A stretch of 64,000 nt of DNA from Terrimonas sp. (GCF_003075435.1 NZ_QCZJ01000023.1:1-64000); one strand, 5' to 3'. Counted from the stretch's first letter, positions 8,711 to 18,603 are shown. Made by a program: numbers and translations. The notes: generated by a model from the sequence alone, not told the origin.

Positions 8711-8780
8711 GTTTTTTTCTAAAACGAATAGGGGGAATATTACGTCCCGTACACTTACCTGGCATATCCTTAGTATATCT

Positions 8781-9953
8781 ATGCCTATACCACAGCATAT
8801 ACAGCGTCTCATCGGGAAATACCTTGCAGGGGAGATCAGCAGGGAAGAATCAGCAATTCTTGACGAGTGGTATCTTTCTTTCAATGATCATGAAGTTGAA
8901 ATTACTGCAACAGATAATCTTAATGAGGAAGTGATAAAGAACCGTATTCACAAAAGGCTTTTGGAAGATATCCTGCAAAAGCAGGCGTTACAGGTTACAA
9001 AGTCCAGACGGCGCCGGTATATACCTGCCGCAGCAGCAGCACTCATTATTTTGGGTTTATCCTATTTTTTCTTTTTCAACTCCGGAAAGCCCGGATTTGC
9101 CCCAACCGGAATAACCAATGCAACTTCACCTAACAATGATATAGCACCGGGTGGTAATAAAGCGGTATTGATACTTGCTAATGGTTCATCTATTCCTCTC
9201 GACAGTATTTCCAATGGTATAATTTCAAAACAGGGAAACATTGACGTAAATAAAACGGCTAATGGGTTACTTTCTTACAGCATTAACAGTAAAGATATAA
9301 CAGGAGACAATGCTGAACTTTATAATACCATTGCCACGCCCCGTGGCGGTCAATACCAGGTAACACTTTCTGATGGCACTAAAGTGTGGCTTAATGCCGG
9401 GTCTTCCATACATTTCCCCGTGGCTTTTGCGGACAATGAAAGAAAGGTGGAAATAACCGGCGAGGCTTACTTTGAAGTGGTAAAGGACGAAACAAAACCC
9501 TTTAAGGTATTAACGACTTCATCAGCAGTGGAAGTGCTGGGCACTCATTTTAACGTAAACGCCTATGATGACGAGGCATCGGTAAAAACCACGCTGCTGG
9601 AAGGAAAAGTAACGGTTTCTGGTAAGAACGAGATTCCTCACCTGCTGGCACCTGGCCAGCAATCGTCAGTAAGCAAGGAAGGAGAAATTTCAGTGACCGG
9701 TGATGTGAACATAGAAGATGTTATAGCCTGGAAAAACGGGCGTTTTCAATATACATCCGTCGATTTAAAATCGATACTCAGGCAGATTTCCCGCTGGTAC
9801 GATGTTGATATTGAATATCGTGGGAACATAAATCTTGACTTCACCGGTCAACTGCCTCGTAGTGTAACCGTATCGAAAGTGTTTGAGAAACTGGAGATGA
9901 CAGGAGAAGTACATTTCACAATTGAAGGAAGGAAAATCATTGTTTCACCTTAA
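8781..9953 (+). CDS. FecR-family anti-sigma factor
   Basis: 390 residues. The cytoplasmic N-terminal part (1-75) would hold the sigma factor. RRRR precedes one transmembrane helix at about 80-100, and the rest is periplasmic. The FecR domain lies at about 180-285 (ATPRGGQYQVTLSDGTKVWL, then ITGEAYFEV, then KVLTTSSAVEVLGTHFNVNAY). A C-terminal DUF4974-like segment (320-388) would contact the STN domain of the neighbouring SusC. It sits between the ECF sigma gene and susC, so all three very probably form one regulatory circuit. Confidence 0.92.
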   Translation: MPIPQHIQRLIGKYLAGEISREESAILDEWYLSFNDHEVEITATDNLNEEVIKNRIHKRLLEDILQKQALQVTKSRRRRYIPAAAAALIILGLSYFFFFNSGKPGFAPTGITNATSPNNDIAPGGNKAVLILANGSSIPLDSISNGIISKQGNIDVNKTANGLLSYSINSKDITGDNAELYNTIATPRGGQYQVTLSDGTKVWLNAGSSIHFPVAFADNERKVEITGEAYFEVVKDETKPFKVLTTSSAVEVLGTHFNVNAYDDEASVKTTLLEGKVTVSGKNEIPHLLAPGQQSSVSKEGEISVTGDVNIEDVIAWKNGRFQYTSVDLKSILRQISRWYDVDIEYRGNINLDFTGQLPRSVTVSKVFEKLEMTGEVHFTIEGRKIIVSP

Positions 9954-10020
9954 AATGACAGAAATGCTCAACTGCTTTTTTGTACGAGATGGATGAGAGT
10001 ATAGCTGTTTCAAATAAAAA

Positions 10021-10046
10021 CCGGAAGCTGGTACGACAGCTCCCGG
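10021..10046. promoter_or_regulatory. Stem-loop between anti-sigma gene and susC
   Basis: Inverted repeat CCGGAAGCTG/CAGCTCCCGG with a 6-nt loop and one mismatch. An outer pair TTTCAAA (before) and TTTGAAA (after) extends it. No T-run follows, so it may be a processing or mRNA-stability element rather than a terminator. Confidence 0.55.
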
Positions 10047-10103
10047 CAGTTGTTTGAAATGCTGATATAAACCAATCTGCAACGACTTGCTTATTCATCA
10101 TCA

Positions 10104-10132
10104 CCGCCAGTATGAAAATTCATAACTGGCGG
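10104..10132. promoter_or_regulatory. Stem-loop in the susC leader
   Basis: Inverted repeat CCGCCAGTATGAA / TTCATAACTGGCGG with a one-base bulge and a very short loop, ending 17 bp before the susC start. It could influence susC translation or mark an mRNA end that sets different levels for fecR and susCD. Confidence 0.5.
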
Positions 10133-10149
10133 ACAAACAATACAAATAT

Positions 10150-13100
10150 ATGTATTTAACTGCTTATTGTAAATCCGCAGCAGATGCCGGCGGTTTATTA
10201 ACCAAAGCGATCCGGATTATGAAACTTACAACAGTTTTTATAATCGCAGCCTGCCTCCAGGTAAGTGCCAGGGCTTATTCACAAAGAATAACACTCAGCG
10301 GTAAAAATATTTCACTACAAAAAGTATTCGAGGAAATAAAAAAGCAAACCGGTTATCAGTTTTTTTATGCAGACAGAACCATCAAATCTGCCAAAACTAT
10401 TTCGCTGAATCTGAAAAGAGTACCTTTAGAACGGGCTTTGAATATAATATTCGAAGATCAACCCCTTACCTTTGGCATCTCTGAAAATACTATTGTTATA
10501 AAAAGAAAACCCCTTGCAGATCCCACCTCTTCCGAAACAACATTGCCGACTCCGCCACCATCGGATATCCAGATAAGTGGAAAGGTAACAGACGAAAAGG
10601 GGCAGCCACTGCAGGGTGCAACTGTATTGGTAAAAGGAACAAATAACGGAACCAAGACCGATGCGAATGGGAATTTTACCCTTGAGGCTGCTCCTAATGC
10701 TATATTGGTAATTTCTTATGTTGGTTTTGAGACTACAGAAGTAAAGGCGTCAGGCCGTACTATTTCAATTCAATTAAAAGCTTCTATAAGCACATCAGAA
10801 CAGATAGTGGTGGTGGGTTATGGCAGCCAGAGGAAGAGCGATATTACCGGTGCCGTTTCAAAAGTGGATATGGATAAAGCCAAAGCCATACCCACTACTA
10901 ATATTGCGGAAATGATAAGGGGTCAGGCTGCAGGTGTGCAGGTAACTTTGCTTTCTGCAAGGCCGGGTGGCAACTCCAACATATTAATCAGAGGTAAGAA
11001 ATCCATTCGCGGATTAAACGACCCGTTAATTGTACTGGACGGCTTCCCGATAGAAAATATCAATGACGTAAATCCTGATGATATTGCTTCAATAGAGATT
11101 CTAAAGGATGCCTCAGCTCAAGCCATATATGGTGCAAGAGCTTCTAATGGCGTAATACTTATTACCACCCAAAAAGGCAAAACGGGCAAAATGCGCGTTA
11201 GGGTAAATTCTTACCTTACCACTCATAAGCTCACAAAAAACTTTGATTTATATACTGCAGAGGAGTTTGCAGAGTTAAGAAGAGAAGCCGTAAGAACTCA
11301 ATTTGGTACCTACCAGACCGACGATGTAAATTTTCAGGGACTGGAGGGTAATAACTTCTTAAAGGGACGATTTGTAAACTGGGAAGATGAAGTGTTACAG
11401 AGCGGTCTTATCAGCAGCAATACAGTAAGCGTTATGGGGGGAACAGAAAGCACAAAGCTCTTTACCAGTGCAAATTACTTTACTCAAAGAGGGCTGATCC
11501 CGACAGCCGATTACAAAAGAGGCTCTTTCCGTATCAACCTCGATCAGAAAATAAACGACAGGGCAAGCATTGAAGCTAACCTGAGCTTCGTAACTGACAA
11601 ACAAAGAAAGGAAACCAATAATCTCGACTTTATTACGATTTCTCCTTTTACTGGACCTTATGATTCCACAGGTTCTCTGATCAAACTGGTAGCTGGCGCC
11701 AATGCCAGCAGCAGTACCTTAAATCCATTATGGGATATAAGAGAATCTGACAATGACACAAAAACAAACCTGCTGAATTTAAACATGGTGCTCAACTACA
11801 AGCTAAGTAAGAACTTTTCTTATAAGCTCAATACATTGCTTAGCCGCCGCAACGTAGATGAAGGAATTTACTTAACAAAAAAACATTCTGTTGGTTTGCC
11901 GTTGAATGGCAGCGCATCAGTTGCCAATACATTGCGGGAAGAATATCTTATAGAAAATATTCTTAACTACAACGGGCAAATAAACAGCAATAATAAAATT
12001 GATATAACGCTGGTGCAGTCCGTAAACCAGCGCAATACCTCTAAAACCACGTCAACCGGTACAGGTTTTGGAAGCGATGTACTGGGATATGACGGTATTT
12101 CCAACGCCCTCATTTTTAAAACAAACAGGGTTGAGGAGCAGTACCGGCTTGCTTCCTTTCTGGGACGGGTCCGGTATAACCTGATGGACAAATATCTCCT
12201 GAGCTTTACAGCCAGAAAAGATGGTGCATCTGTATTCGCGGAAAGCAGAAAATGGGGATTCTTCCCGGCAGCATCTTTTGCATGGCAAATGCATAAGGAA
12301 AGATTCTTTCAAAATGTCAAAGCCGTTAACCAGTTAAAATTGAGGTTGAGCTACGGTTCGGTGGGCAACCAGTCGCTCGATCCCTATTCCACGCTGGGCG
12401 TAGTAGGTAACACGCCTTATGTTTTTGGTTCAGCTATTGTGGCAGGAGCATTGCCAGGCACTGTACTGCCCAATCCCACCCTCACATGGGAAACATCAAC
12501 TACCTTTAACGCAGGACTGGATTTCGGGCTGCTTAATAACCGCCTCACAGGTACAATCGAATACTACAATACCCAAACAACCGATTTGCTTACAGATATT
12601 TCACTGGGCGGTGTTTCAGGTTTTAGCTCAATGATCACCAACGGTGGAGAGTCACAGAACAGAGGCGTTGAAATTTTGCTTACGGGTCACATTGTTCGCA
12701 ATACCAACTGGGATTGGAGCATTACTACTGCATTTACCTCAAACAAAAACAAAGTCCTTAAAACAGGTATAGGAGATATCAACGGGGATCCGAAGGATGA
12801 TATAGCCCGTAACCGGTTTGTAGGACAACCGATAGATGTGATTCGTACCATGTTGTTTGACGGTATCTTCCAAACAGATGACGAAGCCATTGCTTCTGCA
12901 CAAGGCACATTAGGCGGCACAGTTACGCCATTCACACCATTAACTGTTTTAAAAGCAGGTTCCATTCGAATAAAAGACGTAGATGGAGACGGCAGGATTA
13001 CAGATGCAGATAATGTGATCATTAGCCAAAACCCCGATTGGTTTGGATCTGTGTCTACAACCCTCACTTATAAAAACTTTGACCTGCTTGCTGATTTTTA

Positions 13101-13500
13101 TATCGTACAGGGCGCAACAAAGCGAAATCCTTACCTGGGCGATTTTAATCAGGGAGGCACCTTGCAATCATATCGCAACGGAATAAAAGTTGATTACTGG
13201 ACGCCTGAAAACCCCTCCACTACACATCCACGCCCCAATTATGCAAGCGGTCAGGCTCCGCCCCATACCGGCTTGCTTACCATTGCAGACGCATCTTACA
13301 CAAGATTACGAACACTTTCGCTGGGATATAATATACCGCAATCTGCTTTGGACAGGCTAAAAATGAGCAGCCTGAGGGTTTATATTACAGCTAACAACCT
13401 GGTCACCATTACGGATTATAAATCGTACAGTCCCGAAAATAATCCCAATGACTTTCCCGATACCAAAGGCTTCACTTTTGGTGTGAATGTAGGTTTTTAA
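10150..13500 (+). CDS. SusC-like TonB-dependent receptor with STN signalling domain
   Basis: 1116-residue outer-membrane protein that would import oligosaccharides together with the SusD partner. Order of parts: signal segment (about 24-44), STN domain (about 50-115, KVFEEIKKQTGYQFFY), carboxypeptidase-like regulatory beta-sandwich (about 140-220, GKVTDEKGQPLQGATV), TonB-box region (SEQIVVVGYGSQRK), plug (about 230-345), 22-strand barrel to the C-terminus ending in Phe (TFGVNVGF). The STN domain marks a transducer that signals to the upstream FecR/ECF pair. ATG 10219 (MKLTTVF) is an alternative start right before the hydrophobic signal core; the longer form matches the MYLTA-type start common in this family. 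Confidence 0.95.
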   Translation: MYLTAYCKSAADAGGLLTKAIRIMKLTTVFIIAACLQVSARAYSQRITLSGKNISLQKVFEEIKKQTGYQFFYADRTIKSAKTISLNLKRVPLERALNIIFEDQPLTFGISENTIVIKRKPLADPTSSETTLPTPPPSDIQISGKVTDEKGQPLQGATVLVKGTNNGTKTDANGNFTLEAAPNAILVISYVGFETTEVKASGRTISIQLKASISTSEQIVVVGYGSQRKSDITGAVSKVDMDKAKAIPTTNIAEMIRGQAAGVQVTLLSARPGGNSNILIRGKKSIRGLNDPLIVLDGFPIENINDVNPDDIASIEILKDASAQAIYGARASNGVILITTQKGKTGKMRVRVNSYLTTHKLTKNFDLYTAEEFAELRREAVRTQFGTYQTDDVNFQGLEGNNFLKGRFVNWEDEVLQSGLISSNTVSVMGGTESTKLFTSANYFTQRGLIPTADYKRGSFRINLDQKINDRASIEANLSFVTDKQRKETNNLDFITISPFTGPYDSTGSLIKLVAGANASSSTLNPLWDIRESDNDTKTNLLNLNMVLNYKLSKNFSYKLNTLLSRRNVDEGIYLTKKHSVGLPLNGSASVANTLREEYLIENILNYNGQINSNNKIDITLVQSVNQRNTSKTTSTGTGFGSDVLGYDGISNALIFKTNRVEEQYRLASFLGRVRYNLMDKYLLSFTARKDGASVFAESRKWGFFPAASFAWQMHKERFFQNVKAVNQLKLRLSYGSVGNQSLDPYSTLGVVGNTPYVFGSAIVAGALPGTVLPNPTLTWETSTTFNAGLDFGLLNNRLTGTIEYYNTQTTDLLTDISLGGVSGFSSMITNGGESQNRGVEILLTGHIVRNTNWDWSITTAFTSNKNKVLKTGIGDINGDPKDDIARNRFVGQPIDVIRTMLFDGIFQTDDEAIASAQGTLGGTVTPFTPLTVLKAGSIRIKDVDGDGRITDADNVIISQNPDWFGSVSTTLTYKNFDLLADFYIVQGATKRNPYLGDFNQGGTLQSYRNGIKVDYWTPENPSTTHPRPNYASGQAPPHTGLLTIADASYTRLRTLSLGYNIPQSALDRLKMSSLRVYITANNLVTITDYKSYSPENNPNDFPDTKGFTFGVNVGF

Positions 13501-13524
13501 TTCATCAATGAAAAATGGAACAAA

Positions 13525-15216
13525 ATGAAACGAAATAATTTTTATAATATATGGGGAATTGCCTTGCTTGCAATTGCTCTAACTTCTTCCTGTAAAAAAT
13601 ACCTGGAAGAAAAGCCTACTACCCAATTTACCGCAGACTTTGTATACAATACACCCGAAGGGCTTGAGGCCGGAGTAAATGCCTTGTATAGTTTTCAACG
13701 GGAGTTTTGGGAAAACGGCGCCAATAACGGCTCGAACCCTATTGTAATTGACGCAAAGGATGATCTTACGATTAACCGGAATGCAGAAGTAGCAAATTAT
13801 GGAAGAATGTTTTGTGGCACCACACCTGATAATGATTGTGGAGGAGTGTATAGCAATTACTGGCGAACATATTATAGAATCATTGACAGAGCCAATGCAC
13901 TGGTAAAAGCAGCCGACGCAATCAGCATGGATGAATCAACAAAGAAAAGACTGGTGGGCGAAGCGAAGTTTTTCAGGGCTAATTCCATATTTATCTTATA
14001 CAGGCTCTTTAATAATATTTACGTAACAACGGAGCCCACTACACCTGAAAACGCATTGACTATAATCCAGGACAAAACCCCTGTAGCCGACATATATAAG
14101 CAAATAAATGAAGACCTTACCTACTCAATTGAAAATCTTCCCTGGACAACCAATGAGTTTGGAAGAATAACACAAGCAGCAGCAAGACACGTAAAGGCCG
14201 ATGTGGCCTTGTGGCAACAGAACTGGCAGGAAGCTAAAACACAGGCAGAAGCCGTGATTTCGCAAACCGGAATTCATAGCCTGGTTGCTCAAACCGGGTT
14301 GGTTTTTCGCGGGGATTTAAAGAATACTGAAAATCTGTGGGTATTGCAATGGAAGAGAAACGAGAATGGTAAGGCGCATAAAATAAATTTTAATCTTATG
14401 CCGAACTATGCTGAACTAACTCCAGGTTCAAAATATTCCATTGAACAAGGTGGACGAGGATTTGGATGGCTTACATTAAATAACTACCTGCGCGACCTGC
14501 TTGCAGCAGATCCGAATGATACCAGGATAAAAGGCGCTTACTATATAAAGGATTATGTATTCAACGATGCAGCTACTTTACCACCCGGGCAGGTATTGGG
14601 AGCTGTTCTGAATTTTGCATCAACTACACCATGGAAAGAGTTTGATGGGTCAGCCGCAAATCGCAACGGTTTTTTCATACGCATGAATGCCGGGTGTAAA
14701 AAATATTTTCCTGATGATGGAATACCAACAGAAGATAACCAGACAAAAAATATTGCTGTTTTTCGTTTGGCAGAGACCATGCTGTTTGCAGCAGAGGCTA
14801 ATTTAATGCTGGGCAATATCGGAACATCAACAGATAATGCGATGGCAGGAACTGCTCTAGGTCAGCTAAATACCGTACGGGTAAGAGCAGGTACCACACC
14901 GGCAACAGCAATTACCATAGATTCCATTTTAAATGAGCAGGCAAGAGAATTGGCGTTTGAAGGCAAGCGGCTATATATGTTAAAGCGTTTGGGTTTGCTC
15001 TACAACTATATTGTTGATCATGCGGGGTATGGCATGCCCGGAGATCTTAGTCCGGAAAATTCTACAGCGGGTGGTGCTAATAATACACCTGAGAAACCAT
15101 TGCCTTATAGAACTGATGCAAGGAGAACTATGCAGCCCCATATGATTAACTGGCCAATACCTCGGGCAGAGATGAATTTGTTGGGGCCAAGCTATCCACA
15201 GAACGCGGGGTATTAA
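13525..15216 (+). CDS. SusD/RagB-family glycan-binding lipoprotein
   Basis: 563 residues. The signal peptide ends in a lipobox TSSC with lipidation at Cys23, followed by KKYLEEKPTT, the typical SusD mature start. The N-terminal half contains the TPR-like helical region (YRIIDRANALVKAAD, VGEAKFFRANSIF), and the C-terminal half has NTVRVRAGT and ARELAFEGKRLYMLKR, all family hallmarks. It would cap the SusC barrel at the cell surface and bind the glycan. The gene begins 24 bp after susC. The end NWPIPRAEMNLLG is the usual SusD ending. Confidence 0.95.
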   Translation: MKRNNFYNIWGIALLAIALTSSCKKYLEEKPTTQFTADFVYNTPEGLEAGVNALYSFQREFWENGANNGSNPIVIDAKDDLTINRNAEVANYGRMFCGTTPDNDCGGVYSNYWRTYYRIIDRANALVKAADAISMDESTKKRLVGEAKFFRANSIFILYRLFNNIYVTTEPTTPENALTIIQDKTPVADIYKQINEDLTYSIENLPWTTNEFGRITQAAARHVKADVALWQQNWQEAKTQAEAVISQTGIHSLVAQTGLVFRGDLKNTENLWVLQWKRNENGKAHKINFNLMPNYAELTPGSKYSIEQGGRGFGWLTLNNYLRDLLAADPNDTRIKGAYYIKDYVFNDAATLPPGQVLGAVLNFASTTPWKEFDGSAANRNGFFIRMNAGCKKYFPDDGIPTEDNQTKNIAVFRLAETMLFAAEANLMLGNIGTSTDNAMAGTALGQLNTVRVRAGTTPATAITIDSILNEQARELAFEGKRLYMLKRLGLLYNYIVDHAGYGMPGDLSPENSTAGGANNTPEKPLPYRTDARRTMQPHMINWPIPRAEMNLLGPSYPQNAGY

Positions 15217-15245
15217 TCTGAGAGTTTTGAAAAGCCATAAACAAT

Positions 15246-15272
15246 AAGAAGGGGTGGCTTCCACTCCTTCTT
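15246..15272. terminator. Bidirectional terminator between susD and araC-type gene
   Basis: Inverted repeat AAGAAGGGGTGG/CCACTCCTTCTT, 12-bp arms with one G-T pair and a 3-nt loop, in the gap between two convergent genes. Confidence 0.65.
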
Positions 15273-15409
15273 TAAAATCATCAGGTTGGGGAGGATTTTT
15301 TTGCTAAACAAAATAATGTCAGGAGAAATTTTTGTTGGATGTCATCTTAAAAGAATCAAAAGTAAATTGTTGTTTCTACATTAATTTATTTAATACGTTT
15401 AATTTTGGT

Positions 15410-16300
15410 TTAAAAAGCATCTTTTAAATTTAAATATTTCTTTTGATAAGCCTTCGCTGTTAATCCTGTAATAAGTCTAAATTGTCTATTAAAATGTGAA
15501 ATATTATTATAGCCTGTACTGTATGCTATTTGGCTGATAGTTTTGTTACTTGTAACCAACAATTTGCATGCATTTGAAATTCTGACTTCATTTAAAAACT
15601 GGGAAAAAGTTTTATGTGTCCGGGCTTTAAAATAGCGGCAAAAGGATGATTTTGAAAGATTCGAGAAAGCGGCAATCTCCTCAATTTTAATTTCATTTGA
15701 ATAGTTTTCCGTAATAAAATTCATGACTTTGTTTAACCTTTCGGTATCCAAAGAACTGAAAGTGTTGGCAAGCCCAGGACCGGATAATAATTCATATTCT
15801 TCAGTTTCTGCAATTGCTTCTAGTGTTTTCAGGAACAATACTAATCTGTTAATACCTTCGGCATTAACAACCTCTTTTACTAAAGTAGATATTCTTTTAT
15901 GATCTTTTCCCCGGATTAATACACCTTGCCTACCACGAGCGAAAAGTTGTTTAACCAATGATAGCTCAGGTAAATCAAAAAAGCCTTCTTTTAAAGCACC
16001 TTCGAGGAAATGAATCACATATACGTCCACAAAAAGACTTTTATTTCCCTGATAAAAGTCCTTATCGTTTTTCCATACATGAGGCAAATTTGAACTGATG
16101 AACATCAAATCTCCATCATTAAAGTTTCCGATATGGTTTCCCATAAACCTAATACCATAACTTTTTTCTACAAAAATAATTTCATATTCCGGATGATAAT
16201 GCCATGGATAATCCATGTAAGGAGTTATTTCTCTCTTTACAGTAATTGAAGAAGTGTAGGCGGACGGTATCTTCTCAAGCTTGGGTTGCATGAAATGCAT
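15410..16300 (-). CDS. AraC-family transcriptional regulator with cupin sensor domain
   Basis: 296 residues on the minus strand, convergent with susD. Residues 20-110 look like a cupin sugar-sensing domain (WHYHPEYEIIFVEKSYG, then GDLMFISSNLPHVW). The C-terminal 195-290 part is a double helix-turn-helix (IKIEEIAAFSNLSKSSFCRY, then ISQIAYSTGYNNISHFNRQF), a full AraC/XylS signature. Ligand-induced control of a sugar locus is the usual role, and the neighbouring SusCD operon is the obvious target, though the locus also has its own ECF/FecR circuit. A start at the fourth codon (Met) is equally possible. Confidence 0.9.
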   Translation of the reverse strand: MHFMQPKLEKIPSAYTSSITVKREITPYMDYPWHYHPEYEIIFVEKSYGIRFMGNHIGNFNDGDLMFISSNLPHVWKNDKDFYQGNKSLFVDVYVIHFLEGALKEGFFDLPELSLVKQLFARGRQGVLIRGKDHKRISTLVKEVVNAEGINRLVLFLKTLEAIAETEEYELLSGPGLANTFSSLDTERLNKVMNFITENYSNEIKIEEIAAFSNLSKSSFCRYFKARTHKTFSQFLNEVRISNACKLLVTSNKTISQIAYSTGYNNISHFNRQFRLITGLTAKAYQKKYLNLKDAF

Positions 16301-16699
16301 TTTATTGACAACAATTGAAAAAAAGATGACTTTTTTCTGTAAAAATAGTGTTTTTCTAAGAGTCAGCCCACATAGGTCCCAACCCTTTTGATTTTACCTG
16401 CTCTTCAAAGAGACTATTTGGACAGAAGATTGTTAATTGATGAGAAATATGGGTATTTCAGCTAATTAACCATCATTGTATTGGCAGAATTTACAAGGAG
16501 ACCAAAATTGGCAAACATTTTTGAGGGTAATTCCGATCAAGCCATTGAAGTGATTTTAAAATTGTAGATGATTTTGAAAACCGGTTTAACAGGCTAAACG
16601 TTGTTTTATAGATTCATCATTCTTTTAAAATGCCAGCATCAGCACAGTAGACAATCGCCAGCATCAAAATTACAGTGTCTATGGGGGTTGGAAATGCTG
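16301..16699. other. Non-coding gap of about 400 bp between araC-type gene and PIN gene
   Basis: AT-rich sequence with frequent stops in all frames. The only coding-like scrap is a plus-strand run that reads LANIFEGNSDQAIEVILKL and stops at about 16567, too short to assign. The left part must hold the promoter of the minus-strand araC-type gene. I see no RNA gene here. Confidence 0.4.
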
Positions 16700-17212
16700 T
16701 TACGTCCAAAGCTTCAGCCGCTTTTGAATCTCAGCAACCAGGGATGTATTGTTTTGGAAAATAAAATTGGTGGCAACAAGCTCTTTCAATTTTGTTGCTG
16801 CTTCTTTTTTTGTAAGAATGTTTGCTTCAACAAGCCTATCGAAAATCCAGATCATACCATGATATTCAATATCTTTGTTTTTGGCGCAGTTACGCACGGT
16901 TTTATCGCTACTCAACACGCAAGCGCCCAGTTTATTAGCTATGTGCAAAACAGATTTATCCGTTTCGGATAAGGATTTGGGGTAAGAAGCTGAATAAATT
17001 TGAAGAAAGTCTTCTTCTTTAAGGTTATGAATAAAAAGTCTGTCAACGGACTGGTAGGCTTTTAAAACCTGCTGCTGTTCTGCATATAACTCAAAATAAA
17101 CAGATGAGGTGGTATGTATCTCGATTTCAAGCTTGAAAAATAAAGGCACAAGACCTAAATCATACAGGTCTATGAAGATACAAGCATCGGTAACAGCTAT
17201 TTTTAGTTTCAT
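16700..17212 (-). CDS. PIN-domain ribonuclease, probable toxin
   Basis: 170 residues. The acidic PIN active-site set can be placed: Asp9 (VTDACIFID), Glu41 (SVYFELY), Asp85 (LSETDKSVLH) and Asp103 (VLSSDKTVRN). These residues would coordinate metal for RNA cleavage. The gene starts 36 bp after the stop of an XRE/ImmA gene on the same strand. Such a pair matches known toxin/antitoxin-like layouts in which the XRE-COG2856 protein acts as antitoxin and repressor (established type of arrangement; function here is inferred). No transmembrane or signal segment, so cytoplasmic. Confidence 0.75.
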   Translation of the reverse strand: MKLKIAVTDACIFIDLYDLGLVPLFFKLEIEIHTTSSVYFELYAEQQQVLKAYQSVDRLFIHNLKEEDFLQIYSASYPKSLSETDKSVLHIANKLGACVLSSDKTVRNCAKNKDIEYHGMIWIFDRLVEANILTKKEAATKLKELVATNFIFQNNTSLVAEIQKRLKLWT

Positions 17213-17248
17213 TGTCCTGGCAGATATTTGACATGTCTCGAATTAGCA

Positions 17249-18313
17249 TTAAAACATCGGCTGGTGTTCCTTTTTAAATGCTGCCAAAGACATATTTGAT
17301 AATGACGCTGCTTTGGACATGGATATCTGGTCTTCTATTAATGCTCTGAATAATAGCTGCTCAAAACGATTGCTTTCTTCAATACCCTGGTATTCTACAG
17401 GTTCATCTACTTTCCAGTTCAATTGTTTGATCAGGAAGAAAAATTGCTTGGTGTAATGGTCGTTTATGATACCACACGCTTTCGCTCTCATTACAATAGC
17501 CTGCATTGAAATACCATACTGCTTTTTGATATTGCCCAATTCTAAAGTAGAAAGCTTATTGCGATGGTTTCCCAGTTCAGCTTTGATGGCTTCTTCTGAC
17601 AATAACATTGCTCCGGCAAACTGATGACATAAGGTTTCCTTTTGCCGGTCGGTGATGTCGCCAAACTTTAATAATAAGTGAGCCAACTCGTGTAGTAAGG
17701 TAAATCTTATCCTGTCGGGCTTATTTTCTTTTCGCTCGTTGTAAGCCACAACCGGAATGTTACCATTTACATAAGTCTGCAAACCATCAAAATCCTCATC
17801 AACATCCAACTTTACAACTTTGATATTTCTGTCTTCCAAAAGCTCTACAATATTGAATATAGGACCAGTTCCCAGAGACCACTTTTCACGTAATAATTCA
17901 GCGGCTTTATTTACCTGCTCATAAGTGGTAACGATACCAAAATCTTCCAACGGGTTTTCAAAGTCATTGGAAAGTCCGATGATTTCTTCTAACTCCAAAT
18001 AACGTGAAAGATACTCCCTGGTGGTTTCATTGATAATGCCTACTTCCTTTTGCGGCATCTTGCTCGCTTTCCGATACTCAATGTCGCTCAATTCAACTTT
18101 AGTAGTTCTGAAAAAATAATCAGGGCTTACTTTAAGGGCTTTACCAAGCATATTGAGTTTCTCTGCATCTGGGATCACTTCGCCCTTTTCATAACGATGC
18201 AATGCCTGGCGGGACAAATTGCCCTCCAACGCGTCAGCCAAATCTTGCAATGAAAAACCATTCATTAAACGGGCTGACCTGAATCGTTCCGCAAAAACTT
18301 GTTTTATTTCCAT
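17249..18313 (-). CDS. XRE-family regulator fused to ImmA/IrrE-type metallopeptidase
   Basis: 354 residues from ATG 18313. An upstream in-frame ATG (18358) would lie on the far side of the TACCTTTG box, so it is rejected. Residues 6-65 are a helix-turn-helix of the phage-repressor type (LQDLADALEGNLSRQALHRY). Residues 125-260 are a COG2856/ImmA zinc-peptidase domain with HELAH: His208, Glu209 and His212. Relatives cleave phage or ICE repressors or act as antitoxins. The downstream PIN gene is its likely partner. The C-terminal 60 residues (IEDQISMSKAASLSNMSLAAF) look like a second helical regulatory region. Confidence 0.88.
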   Translation of the reverse strand: MEIKQVFAERFRSARLMNGFSLQDLADALEGNLSRQALHRYEKGEVIPDAEKLNMLGKALKVSPDYFFRTTKVELSDIEYRKASKMPQKEVGIINETTREYLSRYLELEEIIGLSNDFENPLEDFGIVTTYEQVNKAAELLREKWSLGTGPIFNIVELLEDRNIKVVKLDVDEDFDGLQTYVNGNIPVVAYNERKENKPDRIRFTLLHELAHLLLKFGDITDRQKETLCHQFAGAMLLSEEAIKAELGNHRNKLSTLELGNIKKQYGISMQAIVMRAKACGIINDHYTKQFFFLIKQLNWKVDEPVEYQGIEESNRFEQLLFRALIEDQISMSKAASLSNMSLAAFKKEHQPMF

Positions 18314-18332
18314 TGTAAAATTTTTTCGGGTG

Positions 18333-18359
18333 CAAAGGTATGACATTTCAGTTGACAAA
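18333..18359 (-). promoter_or_regulatory. Bacteroidota-type promoter of the XRE/ImmA-PIN operon
   Basis: On the minus strand the box TACCTTTG (18333-18340) matches TAnnTTTG. A TTTG lies 15 nt upstream (18356-18359), slightly closer than usual. The ATG at 18313 follows 19 nt downstream of the box, giving a very short leader. Confidence 0.65.
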
Positions 18360-18377
18360 ATAGTAAAAAAATGTCAT
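18340..18377. promoter_or_regulatory. Palindromic operator over the XRE/ImmA promoter
   Basis: Perfect 9-bp inverted repeat ATGACATTT (18340-18348) and AAATGTCAT (18369-18377), bracketing the upstream promoter element and touching the TACCTTTG box. The position is right for autorepression by the XRE domain encoded just downstream. Confidence 0.6.
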
Positions 18378-18603
18378 TCTTTATATAATCGAACGTAACT
18401 GTGACAAATATTCATATTCAATAACCATGTCAAAATAAGTCATATTGTCGTTTTTAACAAAATTTTGGCATATTTACATTACTTGGTTGACATGTTTATA
18501 TTTTGGACTGAAATTTGTAACTTATATTCCAATCCTTTTCACACTTAAAACGTATTGTAATGGGAAAATACCAGGTAACAAGAACAAGCTGCAAACGCCG
18601 GTT

